Assembly: GCA_002787255.1 (NCBI GenBank)
Contig: PCWD01000027.1
Coordinates: 1-11,571 of the forward strand
Length of the DNA: 11,571 nucleotides
DNA from: Parcubacteria group bacterium CG11_big_fil_rev_8_21_14_0_20_39_14
GTDB taxonomy: Bacteria > Patescibacteriota > Minisyncoccia > Minisyncoccales > GCA-002787255
Direction of reading: 5' to 3'
Below, piece after piece: positions 4,567 through 11,393 of the stretch. Positions within the stretch are counted from its first letter, which is position 1. Each line of letters begins with the position of its first letter. Below the pieces are notes generated by a model. It did no database searches. It saw only the letters and a program-made list of their open reading frames with translations, and was not told the origin of the DNA. Both the position numbers and the translations under genes were made by a program.

Positions 4567-5796
4567 TTACGAAATTATACCAAGTTCTTTGCCAACTTTA
4601 ATAAACTTCTCAATGGCAAAATCCAAATCTTTCTGGCTGTGAGCTGCGGAAATCTGGACCCTAATACGAGCTTTGTCCTTGGGAACTACCGGATAGCTGA
4701 AAGCGATAACATAAATCCCTTCTTCCAAAAGCTTGCTTGCCATCTCAGCCGCTTTTCTGGCGTCATAAAGCATAACCGGAACGATGGGATGGACTCCGGG
4801 TCTTATGCCAAATCCAGCTTCGGACAAATTCTTACGAAAATAAAAAGTGTTTCTTTCCAGTTTATCGCGTAATTCGGTAGTTTTGCCAACCATCTCCAAA
4901 ACTTTAAGAGTAGTAGCGACAACTACCGGCGGTAAGGTATTGGAAAAAAGATAGGGACGAGACCTTTGTCGCAAAATTTCCACTATTTCCCTTTTCCCGC
5001 TGACAAATCCGCCAGCCGCTCCGCCAAGAGCTTTGCCCATGGTACTTGTGATAATATCAACTTTGTCCATCACGCCGCAATGTTCCGGGGTGCCTTTGCC
5101 CGTTGCGCCAATAAAACCAGTGGCATGGCTATCATCAACCATAACCAGGGCATTGTATTTTTCGGACAAGGCGCAGATTTCTTTGAGTGGCGCAATGTCG
5201 CCGTCCATACTGAAGACGCCGTCGGTCACGATAATCCTGAAACGCTTGTCCTGGGTTTCCTGAAGGCATTTTTCCAAATCGGCCATGTCCATGTGGTTAT
5301 AGACCCTGTTTTGCGGCAACTCGGTTCTACCGTCAATTTCTCTTTTGTGGATTATCCGCCATAATCGAACACCATCAATAATGGTGGCGTGGTTTAGCTG
5401 GTCGGAAATTACCACATCCTCAAAGCCAAACAGAACTTCAAATATTCCCTCATTGGCAGCAGCGCAGGAAGAATAAAGAATGGTATCTTCGGTTGCTAAA
5501 AACTCCGAAATCTTTTTTTCAAGCTCAAGATGAATATCTTGGGTGCCGCAAATGAAACGAACCGAAGCTGCTCCATAACCGCGCGCCTCAAGGGATTTTT
5601 TTGCCGCCCTAACAAGTTCCCGATTGTCAGCTAATCCCAAGTAGTTATTGGCGCAAAAATTGAGAACGGTTTTGCCCCCAACCAATATCTTCACCCTTTG
5701 AGGCGAAGAAATGACTCTTTCGTTTTTGAATAATCCGGCTTCTCTGATTGAGCTTAATTCTTTTTCCAAATGTTCTTTGACTTCTCTTGCGTACAT
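4567..5796 (-). CDS. kbl: 2-amino-3-ketobutyrate CoA ligase (glycine C-acetyltransferase)
   Basis: A cytoplasmic PLP enzyme of the alpha-oxoamine synthase family. It cleaves 2-amino-3-ketobutyrate with CoA to give glycine and acetyl-CoA. Family signatures are plain: NFCANNYLGLA (46-56), SVRFICGTQ (78-86), SDQLNHATIIDGVRL (131-145), TDGVFSMDGD (191-200), DDSHATG (221-227), the PLP-lysine loop TMGKALGG with K255, RQRSRPYLFSN (276-286) and a C-terminal YPVVP...ARIR block. The SVRFICGT and RSRPYLFSN blocks and the adjacent tdh favour Kbl over the biotin enzyme BioF. The length (409) exceeds the usual 398, largely from about 12 extra residues at 147-161. It follows tdh by 11 nt with AAGGAGG five bases before the ATG, so the two are translated from one mRNA. 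Confidence 0.96.
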   Translation of the reverse strand: MYAREVKEHLEKELSSIREAGLFKNERVISSPQRVKILVGGKTVLNFCANNYLGLADNRELVRAAKKSLEARGYGAASVRFICGTQDIHLELEKKISEFLATEDTILYSSCAAANEGIFEVLFGFEDVVISDQLNHATIIDGVRLWRIIHKREIDGRTELPQNRVYNHMDMADLEKCLQETQDKRFRIIVTDGVFSMDGDIAPLKEICALSEKYNALVMVDDSHATGFIGATGKGTPEHCGVMDKVDIITSTMGKALGGAAGGFVSGKREIVEILRQRSRPYLFSNTLPPVVVATTLKVLEMVGKTTELRDKLERNTFYFRKNLSEAGFGIRPGVHPIVPVMLYDARKAAEMASKLLEEGIYVIAFSYPVVPKDKARIRVQISAAHSQKDLDFAIEKFIKVGKELGIIS

Positions 5797-5807
5797 CTTC
5801 GCCTCCT

Positions 5808-6863
5808 TCAGGGAATCAAAATCACTTTCCCTGAAACTTTTGGCCTTTCGGTCATTGCCCTGAATCCTTTTTCAAATTCCTCCAGGGGAAATTTATGGGT
5901 TATAACCGGAGTAATATCCAGAAGACCGGATTCCAGCAACCTTTTTGTTTCTCTCCAGGTCCGCCAGATTAAACGGCCGGTGATGGGAATAATCTTTTTG
6001 GCGCTTCTGACATATTGACCGGAATTTTCAATTATAAACGGGTCCGTATCAATGCCAAAAAGAGAGAGCCTGCCGCCATCCCGAACCGATTTAATGGCAA
6101 GGTCTCTTGCGTTTTTGCTGCCGGCCATTTCCAGGGCAACATCAAATCCTTTTCCGATATTTAACAGCTGAGAAAGAAGTTCGGTGGCATTATTTTCCTT
6201 TTCATTAAGGGTTATGTCAGCGCCAATTTTTCCGGCTATTTCCAAACGTTTTTGGTGCCTTCCAACCAGAGTAACAAATCTTGCGCCTTCAGCCTTTGCA
6301 ACACCGGCTGCCAAAAGCCCGGCTGGGCCGTCGCCGAAGATTAACACTTTTTTCCCTTTCAGATTTTTATCATAATCTCCGAGAGCGCAATAAACCGCAT
6401 TTCCCAGAGGTTCCTGAAGTGTGGCTATTTCCGGCGCAAGTCGGGGATTATTTTTCCAAAGAATTCTTTCCGGAACAGCCGCGTACTCGGCAAAACAGCC
6501 ATCGCAAGATAAACCGAAGATTTTCCCTTTTTCAGTTTCGCAAATATGCCTTTGGCCATTTCTGCACTGCGCGCATTTGCCGCAAAAGAAATGAGTTTCG
6601 GCAGAAACATAGTCGCCGACTCTGAATTTCTTTACTTTTTTTCCTGTTTTGACAATTTCTCCGGCAAACTCATGGCCAAGGATTTGCGGAACGTTTTTAA
6701 TATAAACTTGGGCTGCCGAATCCCAATTATAAATATGGACATCCGTACCGCAGATTGAAGCGACTTTAATCTTTATCAGGGCTTCATCGGGCTTGATTTC
6801 GGGAAGAGGCATCTCAAGCAACTCAGCGCCGGGCGCTTTCTGGGTTTTGACTACCGCTTTCAT
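5808..6863 (-). CDS. tdh: L-threonine 3-dehydrogenase (zinc, MDR family)
   Basis: Oxidises L-threonine to 2-amino-3-ketobutyrate, the substrate of the next gene product, Kbl. The catalytic zinc ligand region CGTDVHIY (38-45) with GHE at 63-65 is present. So are the structural zinc cysteines C94, C97, C100 and C108, the EPLGNAV segment (151-157) typical of Tdh, and the Rossmann glycine motif GDGPAG (177-182). The C-terminal ITHKFPLEEFEKGF also fits the family, as does the length (351). One oddity is that the acidic residue expected after the second Rossmann strand is missing: the segment reads GRHQKR (201-206), which suggests NADP rather than NAD. It starts with an AGAGGTGA site 7-8 nt before the ATG, behind a near-consensus promoter. 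It ends in TGA, showing the standard code. Confidence 0.95.
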   Translation of the reverse strand: MKAVVKTQKAPGAELLEMPLPEIKPDEALIKIKVASICGTDVHIYNWDSAAQVYIKNVPQILGHEFAGEIVKTGKKVKKFRVGDYVSAETHFFCGKCAQCRNGQRHICETEKGKIFGLSCDGCFAEYAAVPERILWKNNPRLAPEIATLQEPLGNAVYCALGDYDKNLKGKKVLIFGDGPAGLLAAGVAKAEGARFVTLVGRHQKRLEIAGKIGADITLNEKENNATELLSQLLNIGKGFDVALEMAGSKNARDLAIKSVRDGGRLSLFGIDTDPFIIENSGQYVRSAKKIIPITGRLIWRTWRETKRLLESGLLDITPVITHKFPLEEFEKGFRAMTERPKVSGKVILIP

Positions 6864-6902
6864 CGATTTTCACCTCTATAATTATTTCAATGTGCTCCCG
6901 AC

Positions 6903-6932
6903 AGTATAGTGGATTTTCCCCAATTTTGTCAA
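6903..6932 (-). promoter_or_regulatory. Near-consensus sigma70 promoter of the tdh-kbl operon
   Basis: On the minus strand, a perfect TTGACA (6932-6927) and TATACT (6908-6903) are 18 nt apart. The leader of about 33 nt carries the AGAGGTGA ribosome site. It is the strongest-looking promoter in the window, and I see no obvious operator over it. Confidence 0.85.
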
Positions 6933-6951
6933 TTAGACGCTTTTGGTTAAG

Positions 6952-6977
6952 CTAAAATCTGACCGAAAGGGTATTGG
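6952..6977. repeat. 26-nt repeat R1, copy 1 (upstream of tdh promoter)
   Basis: This copy matches 11285-11310 with three mismatches in 26, around the core ACCGAA-R-GGGTA-W-TGG. Both copies lie just upstream of a minus-strand promoter, 42-44 nt from its -10 box, and in the same orientation relative to the gene. Confidence 0.75.
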
Positions 6978-7010
6978 TTCTGTAATCACTGACATAGTAT
7001 CTGACGCATA

Positions 7011-7736
7011 TTATCTGTCAAAAACTTCTATAACATTGCCGTCTTTTAACTTTTTTATTGAGAGGTTATAAAATTTTCCTTTCCGACTTCTAAAATCATT
7101 GAAAAATCCCCAGCCATTCCATGACCAAATTGTTAGGTATTCAGCTATATTGTTTTGGGGTCTATCATAATTTCCCTCAAGAACAATCAACTCATCTTTG
7201 CCGTTACTATCAATGTCACCGGCTCCCATTTCTATAATCGGAGCATCAATAGTTGAGGAACACCAAACCGGCCTGAGCTCCCCTTTTTCCCAACCATAAA
7301 TAAAAAAGTGGTTTCCCCACTCTTTAGTATTTTCTTTTAGCCAGAAGGGCAGAGTCTTACCATAGCTTCCTTGCTTCCAAAGAGAAAAATTAATTTCGGT
7401 TCTGCCGTCCCGATTTAAATCAGCTAAAAACAAATTTTCCACCTGCCAATCTTTTTCACTCTGCCAAATTATATTTTGATTTTTTTTAACAAAAATGGTT
7501 CCGTTCTTTAAAATTATTTCTTCAAACTTTCCATCCCCATCAAAATCTAACTGCCCGGAAACTAATCTTTCTTTTTTAATAAGCAAGGGATGTCTGCTTT
7601 TTTCAATTTTCTGCTGATAATTTTGGCCGTCCCAGTAAAAAATAACTTCTGTCCTAAAAGAAAAATCGTGTATAACGGCTATTAAGATAACTCCGAAAAT
7701 AACAGAAAGGCTGCTCCAAAAAAACTTTTTATTCAT
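7011..7736 (-). CDS. Membrane-anchored FG-GAP/VCBS-like repeat protein
   Basis: A 241-residue protein of unknown specific role. An N-terminal hydrophobic segment (about 6-22) after MNKK looks like a signal anchor, which would place the rest outside the membrane. Three acidic loops of the calcium-binding FG-GAP/VCBS type follow: DFDGDGKFE (64-72), DLNRDGRTE (106-114) and DIDSNGKDE (174-182). Each is followed by a hydrophobic strand, as in beta-propeller blades. Three blades are too few for a closed propeller, so it is either partial or assembles with a partner. It starts 9 nt after the stop of the DUF3160 gene with no clear ribosome site, suggesting coupled translation. A joint extracytoplasmic role with that protein is an inference. 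Confidence 0.82.
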   Translation of the reverse strand: MNKKFFWSSLSVIFGVILIAVIHDFSFRTEVIFYWDGQNYQQKIEKSRHPLLIKKERLVSGQLDFDGDGKFEEIILKNGTIFVKKNQNIIWQSEKDWQVENLFLADLNRDGRTEINFSLWKQGSYGKTLPFWLKENTKEWGNHFFIYGWEKGELRPVWCSSTIDAPIIEMGAGDIDSNGKDELIVLEGNYDRPQNNIAEYLTIWSWNGWGFFNDFRSRKGKFYNLSIKKLKDGNVIEVFDR

Positions 7737-7745
7737 TTTAAAAAC

Positions 7746-10103
7746 TTATTGGGTAATAAATGAACTTGTCCAATCAGCCAAAGCCGGTGCCTTGTCTCCT
7801 TTCAATATTTCTCTCCATTTCTCATCAGTCAAACGATCTCCTGTTGGCCACTCAAATTCATAATGAGTGTAAACACCGCCAACCGCAATTCTTAATTTTC
7901 CTTCCACCGGCACCACAACATAAATCTTGGCAACATCACCGGTTCCTTCTTCCAAAACCAAACCATTGGGATTGGTAGCAACATCAGCTACCACAGCAGC
8001 AGGCTCCTCATGTAACTGATTTTTTGTCCCTATGCCCCTGTCTTTGAGGGCTGCAAGCCAGATATGTTCCAAAGAACCGCCGTAGGTTCGAATCAAATTA
8101 AATTCCTCATCAGTTGGCAAAACATTATTTAATTCTTTTTCAGAAATAATCTTTAAAGAAAGAGCCAAGACCTCCATCCTGTCCAAAAGATTTTTATCTT
8201 CTTTTTCAAGCAATTCTCTTTCTTCCAGCCCTTCTTTGGTTAATTTAATTAAAGAAGCTAATCTGCCATAAAGATGGGGATTTGGCTCCACATATCCTCT
8301 GTCATCAACTTCCTCTTTTTCAATGAGACCTGCTCCTAATTCGGCATAGGGCTGTTTGGTATACAAGATTGTATCGCGTTTTAACTCTGTCCAGCTTCCC
8401 AAAAAAGTATTTAATTCTTTATGAATCCAGGCCAGACTTTTCATAAAAGCGGGGTATCCTTCCGGCATTTCTCTGCCAAGGGGCAGCAGAGAATAAAGCC
8501 AGCCCCAATAGAGATTTTGGGTCCAGATGGTTTTTGGCAAACCGGCAATATGCTCCTTCATTTTTGTCATATTTTCCGTATAGCAAGCGTAACCAAATTC
8601 CCCTTGCTTTTTCAAAATATTAGAGGCCTCCTCCAAACCCATGGCCGCTGGAATATCCAAAGCTTTTGGCAGGCATCTTGAAGCGCCAAATGGCGGGCAC
8701 ATAGACCATTTTTTCAATCCGTCTTCACAAGTATGTTCTTTATCGCCAACTTCCCGATACATTAACCTTTGGAAAATTGAAGCATCAATGGTAAATCTTT
8801 GGCCCATGAATCGAAACCCCTTAATTTCTTTTTCTCTGTCCGGTTGGAATCGAGCATCCCAGATTGGCATTGAATTTATTTGAGGCGGCGACAATTTTTT
8901 GGTCTTTTCTAAAAATGAATTAAATTTCTTATTGTCGGCAGTTAAAACAGATAAACCAACATTCTCTGTACCATAAACTTCTTTTAAAATCTCATCATAA
9001 TCATAAAAATTGATATCATCGCTTTTACCAACAAAAAAGACGGTTGGTTCGTATATCTTCTCCCAGGATTTATATCTCAAATCAGATTCTTTAAGGGATA
9101 GGGTCATTAAAACAGCCGAGCGAGTTTCATCTTCTTTTTTCAAGCGAAAAGTCAGCCGTCCCAAATACATCATTGCTTTAAAATATTTTTTTAAATCCTC
9201 GTCCTTTGTGTAGTGTCCCCTGGGAATATATTGAGAATAATCCTCTTTATATAATCCCAGTTTCTCCTCCTCTGTTAAATTAGGATCCAGGGGGTCTATA
9301 CCCATGTTTATAATTGGAGACAGGGCAATGCTTTCGTGTTTTTCAATCAAGTCCAGTTCTTTTTCTGCTTCATCTTTAACATATTCGGGAATTTTAGCTT
9401 CCGGGTAAAGCAATTTATTGGCTACAACAAAAAAAGCAATATTTCTTTTGGCGGCATTTTCCCATTCCGCTCCTTTTAAAGTTTGGTATTGGGCCTTGGA
9501 AGCTTTAACCATTTCATAAGTTAAATTTGTCAGCTCCTCAACTAATTTTTCTTTTTCTATTACCCTTAGCAAATGGTCAAAAGCCAAATGATAATTGTGA
9601 AGCATGGAATCGGTGGTAATAAAATTGGGAACATTATGATAGCGATTTTCTTCATATATTCTTAAATCATACAAGCTGAAAAATTCCTTAGCGCTTTCAG
9701 GAACAACTACAAAAGCGTTTTTTACTAAAAGTTCTTTGGCTTTTGAAGAAAATTCAAAATCGTCTTTATTGATAATATCCGATAAATCCGACTTTACAGA
9801 ATAAGAAGGAACTTTTGGCTCAACATCCACCGACACATCCTGCCATTCGGCAAATCTGGAAATAATGGAAGCCAGTGTCTTGATTTCTCCAATCTCTGTC
9901 GGGGTCGGGGTTGGACTGACGGTCGGGCTGGAGATTGGAGTGGGGGTTGGACTGACGATTGGACCGGGAGTTGGACTGGAAGTTGGACTGGGAGCCAAAT
10001 GAGAAGGCATCCACCAAAAGTGGTAAGCCACAACTCCTCCGCCGCAAACAGCCAGAACAATGACTACAATTATAATTGGCGCGAAGCCTTTTTGGTTTTT
10101 CAT
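7746..10103 (-). CDS. DUF3160 family protein, membrane-anchored, with Pro/Thr linker
   Basis: A 785-residue protein of a family without known function, which I recognise as DUF3160. The N-terminus MKNQKGFAPIII with a hydrophobic span (8-27) resembles a prepilin-type leader (K-G-F) but lacks the usual Glu, so it is more likely an anchor. A Ser/Pro/Thr linker (37-70) leads to the large mainly helical domain. Characteristic stretches are NFITTDSMLHNYHLAFDHLL (160-179), the block around YAELGAGLIEKEEVDDRGYV, HIWLAALKDRG (680-690) and the C-terminal EEPAAVVADVATNP...GGVYTHYEF. C459, C469, C477 and C507 could form disulfides outside the cell. The start has TAGGAGA 8 nt upstream. It is followed by the FG-GAP-like gene after 9 nt. 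Confidence is high for a real exported protein and good for the family name. Confidence 0.88.
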   Translation of the reverse strand: MKNQKGFAPIIIVVIVLAVCGGGVVAYHFWWMPSHLAPSPTSSPTPGPIVSPTPTPISSPTVSPTPTPTEIGEIKTLASIISRFAEWQDVSVDVEPKVPSYSVKSDLSDIINKDDFEFSSKAKELLVKNAFVVVPESAKEFFSLYDLRIYEENRYHNVPNFITTDSMLHNYHLAFDHLLRVIEKEKLVEELTNLTYEMVKASKAQYQTLKGAEWENAAKRNIAFFVVANKLLYPEAKIPEYVKDEAEKELDLIEKHESIALSPIINMGIDPLDPNLTEEEKLGLYKEDYSQYIPRGHYTKDEDLKKYFKAMMYLGRLTFRLKKEDETRSAVLMTLSLKESDLRYKSWEKIYEPTVFFVGKSDDINFYDYDEILKEVYGTENVGLSVLTADNKKFNSFLEKTKKLSPPQINSMPIWDARFQPDREKEIKGFRFMGQRFTIDASIFQRLMYREVGDKEHTCEDGLKKWSMCPPFGASRCLPKALDIPAAMGLEEASNILKKQGEFGYACYTENMTKMKEHIAGLPKTIWTQNLYWGWLYSLLPLGREMPEGYPAFMKSLAWIHKELNTFLGSWTELKRDTILYTKQPYAELGAGLIEKEEVDDRGYVEPNPHLYGRLASLIKLTKEGLEERELLEKEDKNLLDRMEVLALSLKIISEKELNNVLPTDEEFNLIRTYGGSLEHIWLAALKDRGIGTKNQLHEEPAAVVADVATNPNGLVLEEGTGDVAKIYVVVPVEGKLRIAVGGVYTHYEFEWPTGDRLTDEKWREILKGDKAPALADWTSSFITQ
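9897..9995 (-). repeat. Degenerate hexanucleotide tract coding for the linker of the DUF3160 protein
   Basis: GGAGTT/GGGGTC-type units alternate with GGACTGACG-like interruptions and encode a Ser/Pro/Thr linker at residues 37-70. It has the same design as the linker tract of the surface protein at 1589-1747, but is shorter and more diverged. Confidence 0.8.
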
Positions 10104-10121
10104 ATTATATTCTCCTACAAA

Positions 10122-10127
10122 ATTATA
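10122..10127 (-). promoter_or_regulatory. Possible -10 box of the DUF3160 operon
   Basis: The minus strand has TATAAT 18 nt before the gene start, but no convincing -35 box at the usual distance. If used, the leader would be very short and would just include the AGGAGA ribosome site. Confidence 0.35.
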
Positions 10128-10132
10128 AATCT

Positions 10133-10164
10133 ATTACAAATGGGTATTCGTAAAAATTTGTAAT
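10133..10164. promoter_or_regulatory. 9-bp inverted repeat upstream of the DUF3160 operon, possible operator
   Basis: ATTACAAAT (10133-10141) and ATTTGTAAT (10156-10164) are perfect inverted repeats separated by 14 nt, just upstream of the putative -10 box. This is compatible with binding of a dimeric regulator. AT-rich chance symmetry is possible. Confidence 0.4.
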
Positions 10165-10188
10165 TTGTGATAATTGTTTCTTATTTAT

Positions 10189-10270
10189 AGAACTCATAGC
10201 GAGTTTTTCTTAACTTTTGAAGTTTTTCGGCAGTCAAATTTTCATTCCCCTTCCCTTATTTTAACTTCGC
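10189..10270 (+). repeat. Repeat R2, copy 1 (uninterrupted), with AACTC/GAGTT hairpin
   Basis: About 80 bp between two operons. It opens with AACTC-ATAGC-GAGTT followed by a T run (plus-strand terminator-like hairpin) and ends in TTTTAACTTCGC. It matches the block at the right edge: 10195-10228 against 11401-11434 with 3 mismatches, and 10229-10270 against 11530-11571 with 1 mismatch. No plus-strand gene lies upstream, so the T run is not ending a recognised gene. Confidence 0.85.
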
Positions 10271-10294
10271 TTTTCTGATAAACCCAATATAACT

Positions 10295-10933
10295 TTATAG
10301 TATTCCTTTTTTGTATTTTTTCACCTCTTTTTCAAAAAATTTTTTAATCTCTTCTGGTTGAAAACTTTTTCCTAAAAAATCTATTTTGAAATCCTGGAGG
10401 TCATTGAGATAAATTAACTGTTCCAAAGATAATTTCTCCGAAAAAAGACCCTGAAACTTTCGCCGGGCATCAAGAATAATTTTTTTTAGCTTTTGACCCT
10501 TTTTAATTATAAAAAAGAGGTCAACATAATCTCTCCAAATTGGTCGCCGACCAAGGGTATAAGCCTTATCAGCGGCAATGTCTTTCCAATCAAAAATAGA
10601 AATTGAAGAAGTTTTAATTATTTTGTAAAGAGGCTTAAATGGATAGTAGAAAAATGTAATTTTGACTTTTTTAGGAGTGAAAAAGGTTAATTCGCTTTCT
10701 GACTCCTGAATTACTTTTATCTTTTTGCCAAAAATTTTTCTAACCTCCCATGATAAATTCAAAGGAATGAGTTTTGGGGTAAAAATATCAAAATCATAAG
10801 ACCTCCGATGGCCCATCTGAAAAGCTAAAGCCGTACCGCCGGCCATAATCCCAATTTGCTTTAAAGCCCTTAATTCAGCAAAAACAGCTTTTTGATTGAT
10901 GGTTAAAACATTATTAATATAAAGTGGAGACAT
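10295..10933 (-). CDS. AbiEii-family nucleotidyltransferase toxin
   Basis: A 212-residue protein with the nucleotidyltransferase fold of the AbiEii/DUF1814 family, the toxin half of type IV-like AbiE toxin-antitoxin and phage-abortive systems. Known members transfer nucleotides to tRNA or other targets. Visible motifs are GGTAL (32-36), HRRSYDFDIF (42-51) with the catalytic Asp pair D47 and D49, and DIAADKAYTLGRRPIWRDYVDLFF (119-141) with the conserved Lys and RDxxDL. It is shorter than many AbiEii proteins (near 300 residues) but matches compact DUF1814 members. It overlaps the upstream antitoxin gene by 20 nt and lacks its own clear ribosome site, so translation is probably coupled. Activity and target are not known from sequence. 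Confidence 0.88.
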   Translation of the reverse strand: MSPLYINNVLTINQKAVFAELRALKQIGIMAGGTALAFQMGHRRSYDFDIFTPKLIPLNLSWEVRKIFGKKIKVIQESESELTFFTPKKVKITFFYYPFKPLYKIIKTSSISIFDWKDIAADKAYTLGRRPIWRDYVDLFFIIKKGQKLKKIILDARRKFQGLFSEKLSLEQLIYLNDLQDFKIDFLGKSFQPEEIKKFFEKEVKKYKKGIL

Positions 10934-11231
10934 ATCTTTGGGAAAGCAGCGATTTTCCTTTAATATCCAAAATTATATTTTTAATAAAATTGAAACTCTG
11001 GGGGGTGTAAATTTTCATTGGATTTTCTTTAAAAACTTTTTTGATTTCTCTCTTGGAATAAACCTTAAAAAGCAAAGATATGTCTTTTAAATCTCCATAC
11101 CTTAATACCTGGTGGATAATATAGTTTTTGTCTCTTTTCCAATCAAGTTTTTTTATATTGCAAGACCACAAAATTCCCTGCCAGCTTTTGGGAATCTGCT
11201 TCGGTTTCTCTTTCACTTGCCTCCTGCTCAT
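10914..11231 (-). CDS. Putative antitoxin of the AbiE-like pair (DUF6922-like)
   Basis: A 105-residue cytoplasmic protein directly upstream of, and overlapping, the nucleotidyltransferase toxin gene. The pattern ILWSCNIKKLDWKRDKNYIIHQVLRYGDLKDISLLFKVYSKREI (20-63) resembles a small family I know as DUF6922, found next to AbiEii toxins, in which an [FL]W, D and YII.RVL.[YF]G pattern recurs. Cys24 sits where many relatives have Asp. The ATG lies 6 nt after a TATAAT box, so the mRNA is probably leaderless. A GTG at codon 6 has AGGAGG 3 nt upstream and is the alternative start. Being first in the pair fits an antitoxin that may autoregulate. Confidence 0.75.
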   Translation of the reverse strand: MSRRQVKEKPKQIPKSWQGILWSCNIKKLDWKRDKNYIIHQVLRYGDLKDISLLFKVYSKREIKKVFKENPMKIYTPQSFNFIKNIILDIKGKSLLSQRYVSTLY

Positions 11232-11266
11232 ACTCTTATTATACCAAATTTTTAGCCAAAATTAAA
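11231..11266 (-). promoter_or_regulatory. Promoter of the toxin-antitoxin operon, predicted leaderless
   Basis: The minus strand has an extended -10 TGGTATAAT with the hexamer at 11243-11238, and a weak -35 TTTAAT (11266-11261) 17 nt upstream. Six bases (AAGAGT) separate the -10 box from the ATG at 11231, so transcription should begin at or next to the start codon. This is the same geometry as argS. Confidence 0.75.
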
Positions 11267-11284
11267 CCACGCTTATTCAACATC

Positions 11285-11310
11285 CTAAAATCTAACCGAA
11301 GGGGTAATGG
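11285..11310. repeat. 26-nt repeat R1, copy 2 (upstream of toxin-antitoxin promoter)
   Basis: Matches 6952-6977 with three mismatches. It lies 42 nt upstream of the antitoxin -10 box, against 44 nt for the tdh copy. Confidence 0.75.
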
Positions 11311-11355
11311 AAGCACAAAAATCATCAAACACTCTCTAAAAAACCATCCTTATCC

Positions 11356-11383
11356 TTGCAGGAAAAATCAAAATTGTTATAAT
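11356..11383 (+). promoter_or_regulatory. Possible plus-strand promoter ahead of the R2 hairpin
   Basis: TTGCAG (11356-11361) and a perfect TATAAT (11378-11383) are 16 nt apart. A transcript starting near 11390 would begin almost at once with the AACCC-ATAGC-GGGTT hairpin and its T run. The -35 box is weak. No gene follows within the window. Confidence 0.45.
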
Positions 11384-11393
11384 AGAAAAGGTT

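Noticed and set aside
4966..5364. Plus-strand reading frame of 132 codons opposite kbl
   Set aside because: It lies wholly within a well-supported gene on the other strand, has no ribosome site and resembles no protein family.
4567..5796. BioF (8-amino-7-oxononanoate synthase) instead of Kbl
   Set aside because: SVRFICGTQ, RSRPYLFSN and the coupling to tdh all match Kbl. No biotin genes are nearby.
5808..5810. UGA recoding as in Gracilibacteria/Absconditabacteria
   Set aside because: UGA ends tdh exactly at the family C-terminus, and a ribosome site plus the kbl start follow at once, so it is a stop.
9794..10060. Two short minus-strand frames (Gln/Pro-rich and Ser/Asn-rich) within the start of the DUF3160 gene
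   Set aside because: They are open only because the linker repeat lacks stops in all frames. The main frame has the membrane anchor, ribosome site and family match.
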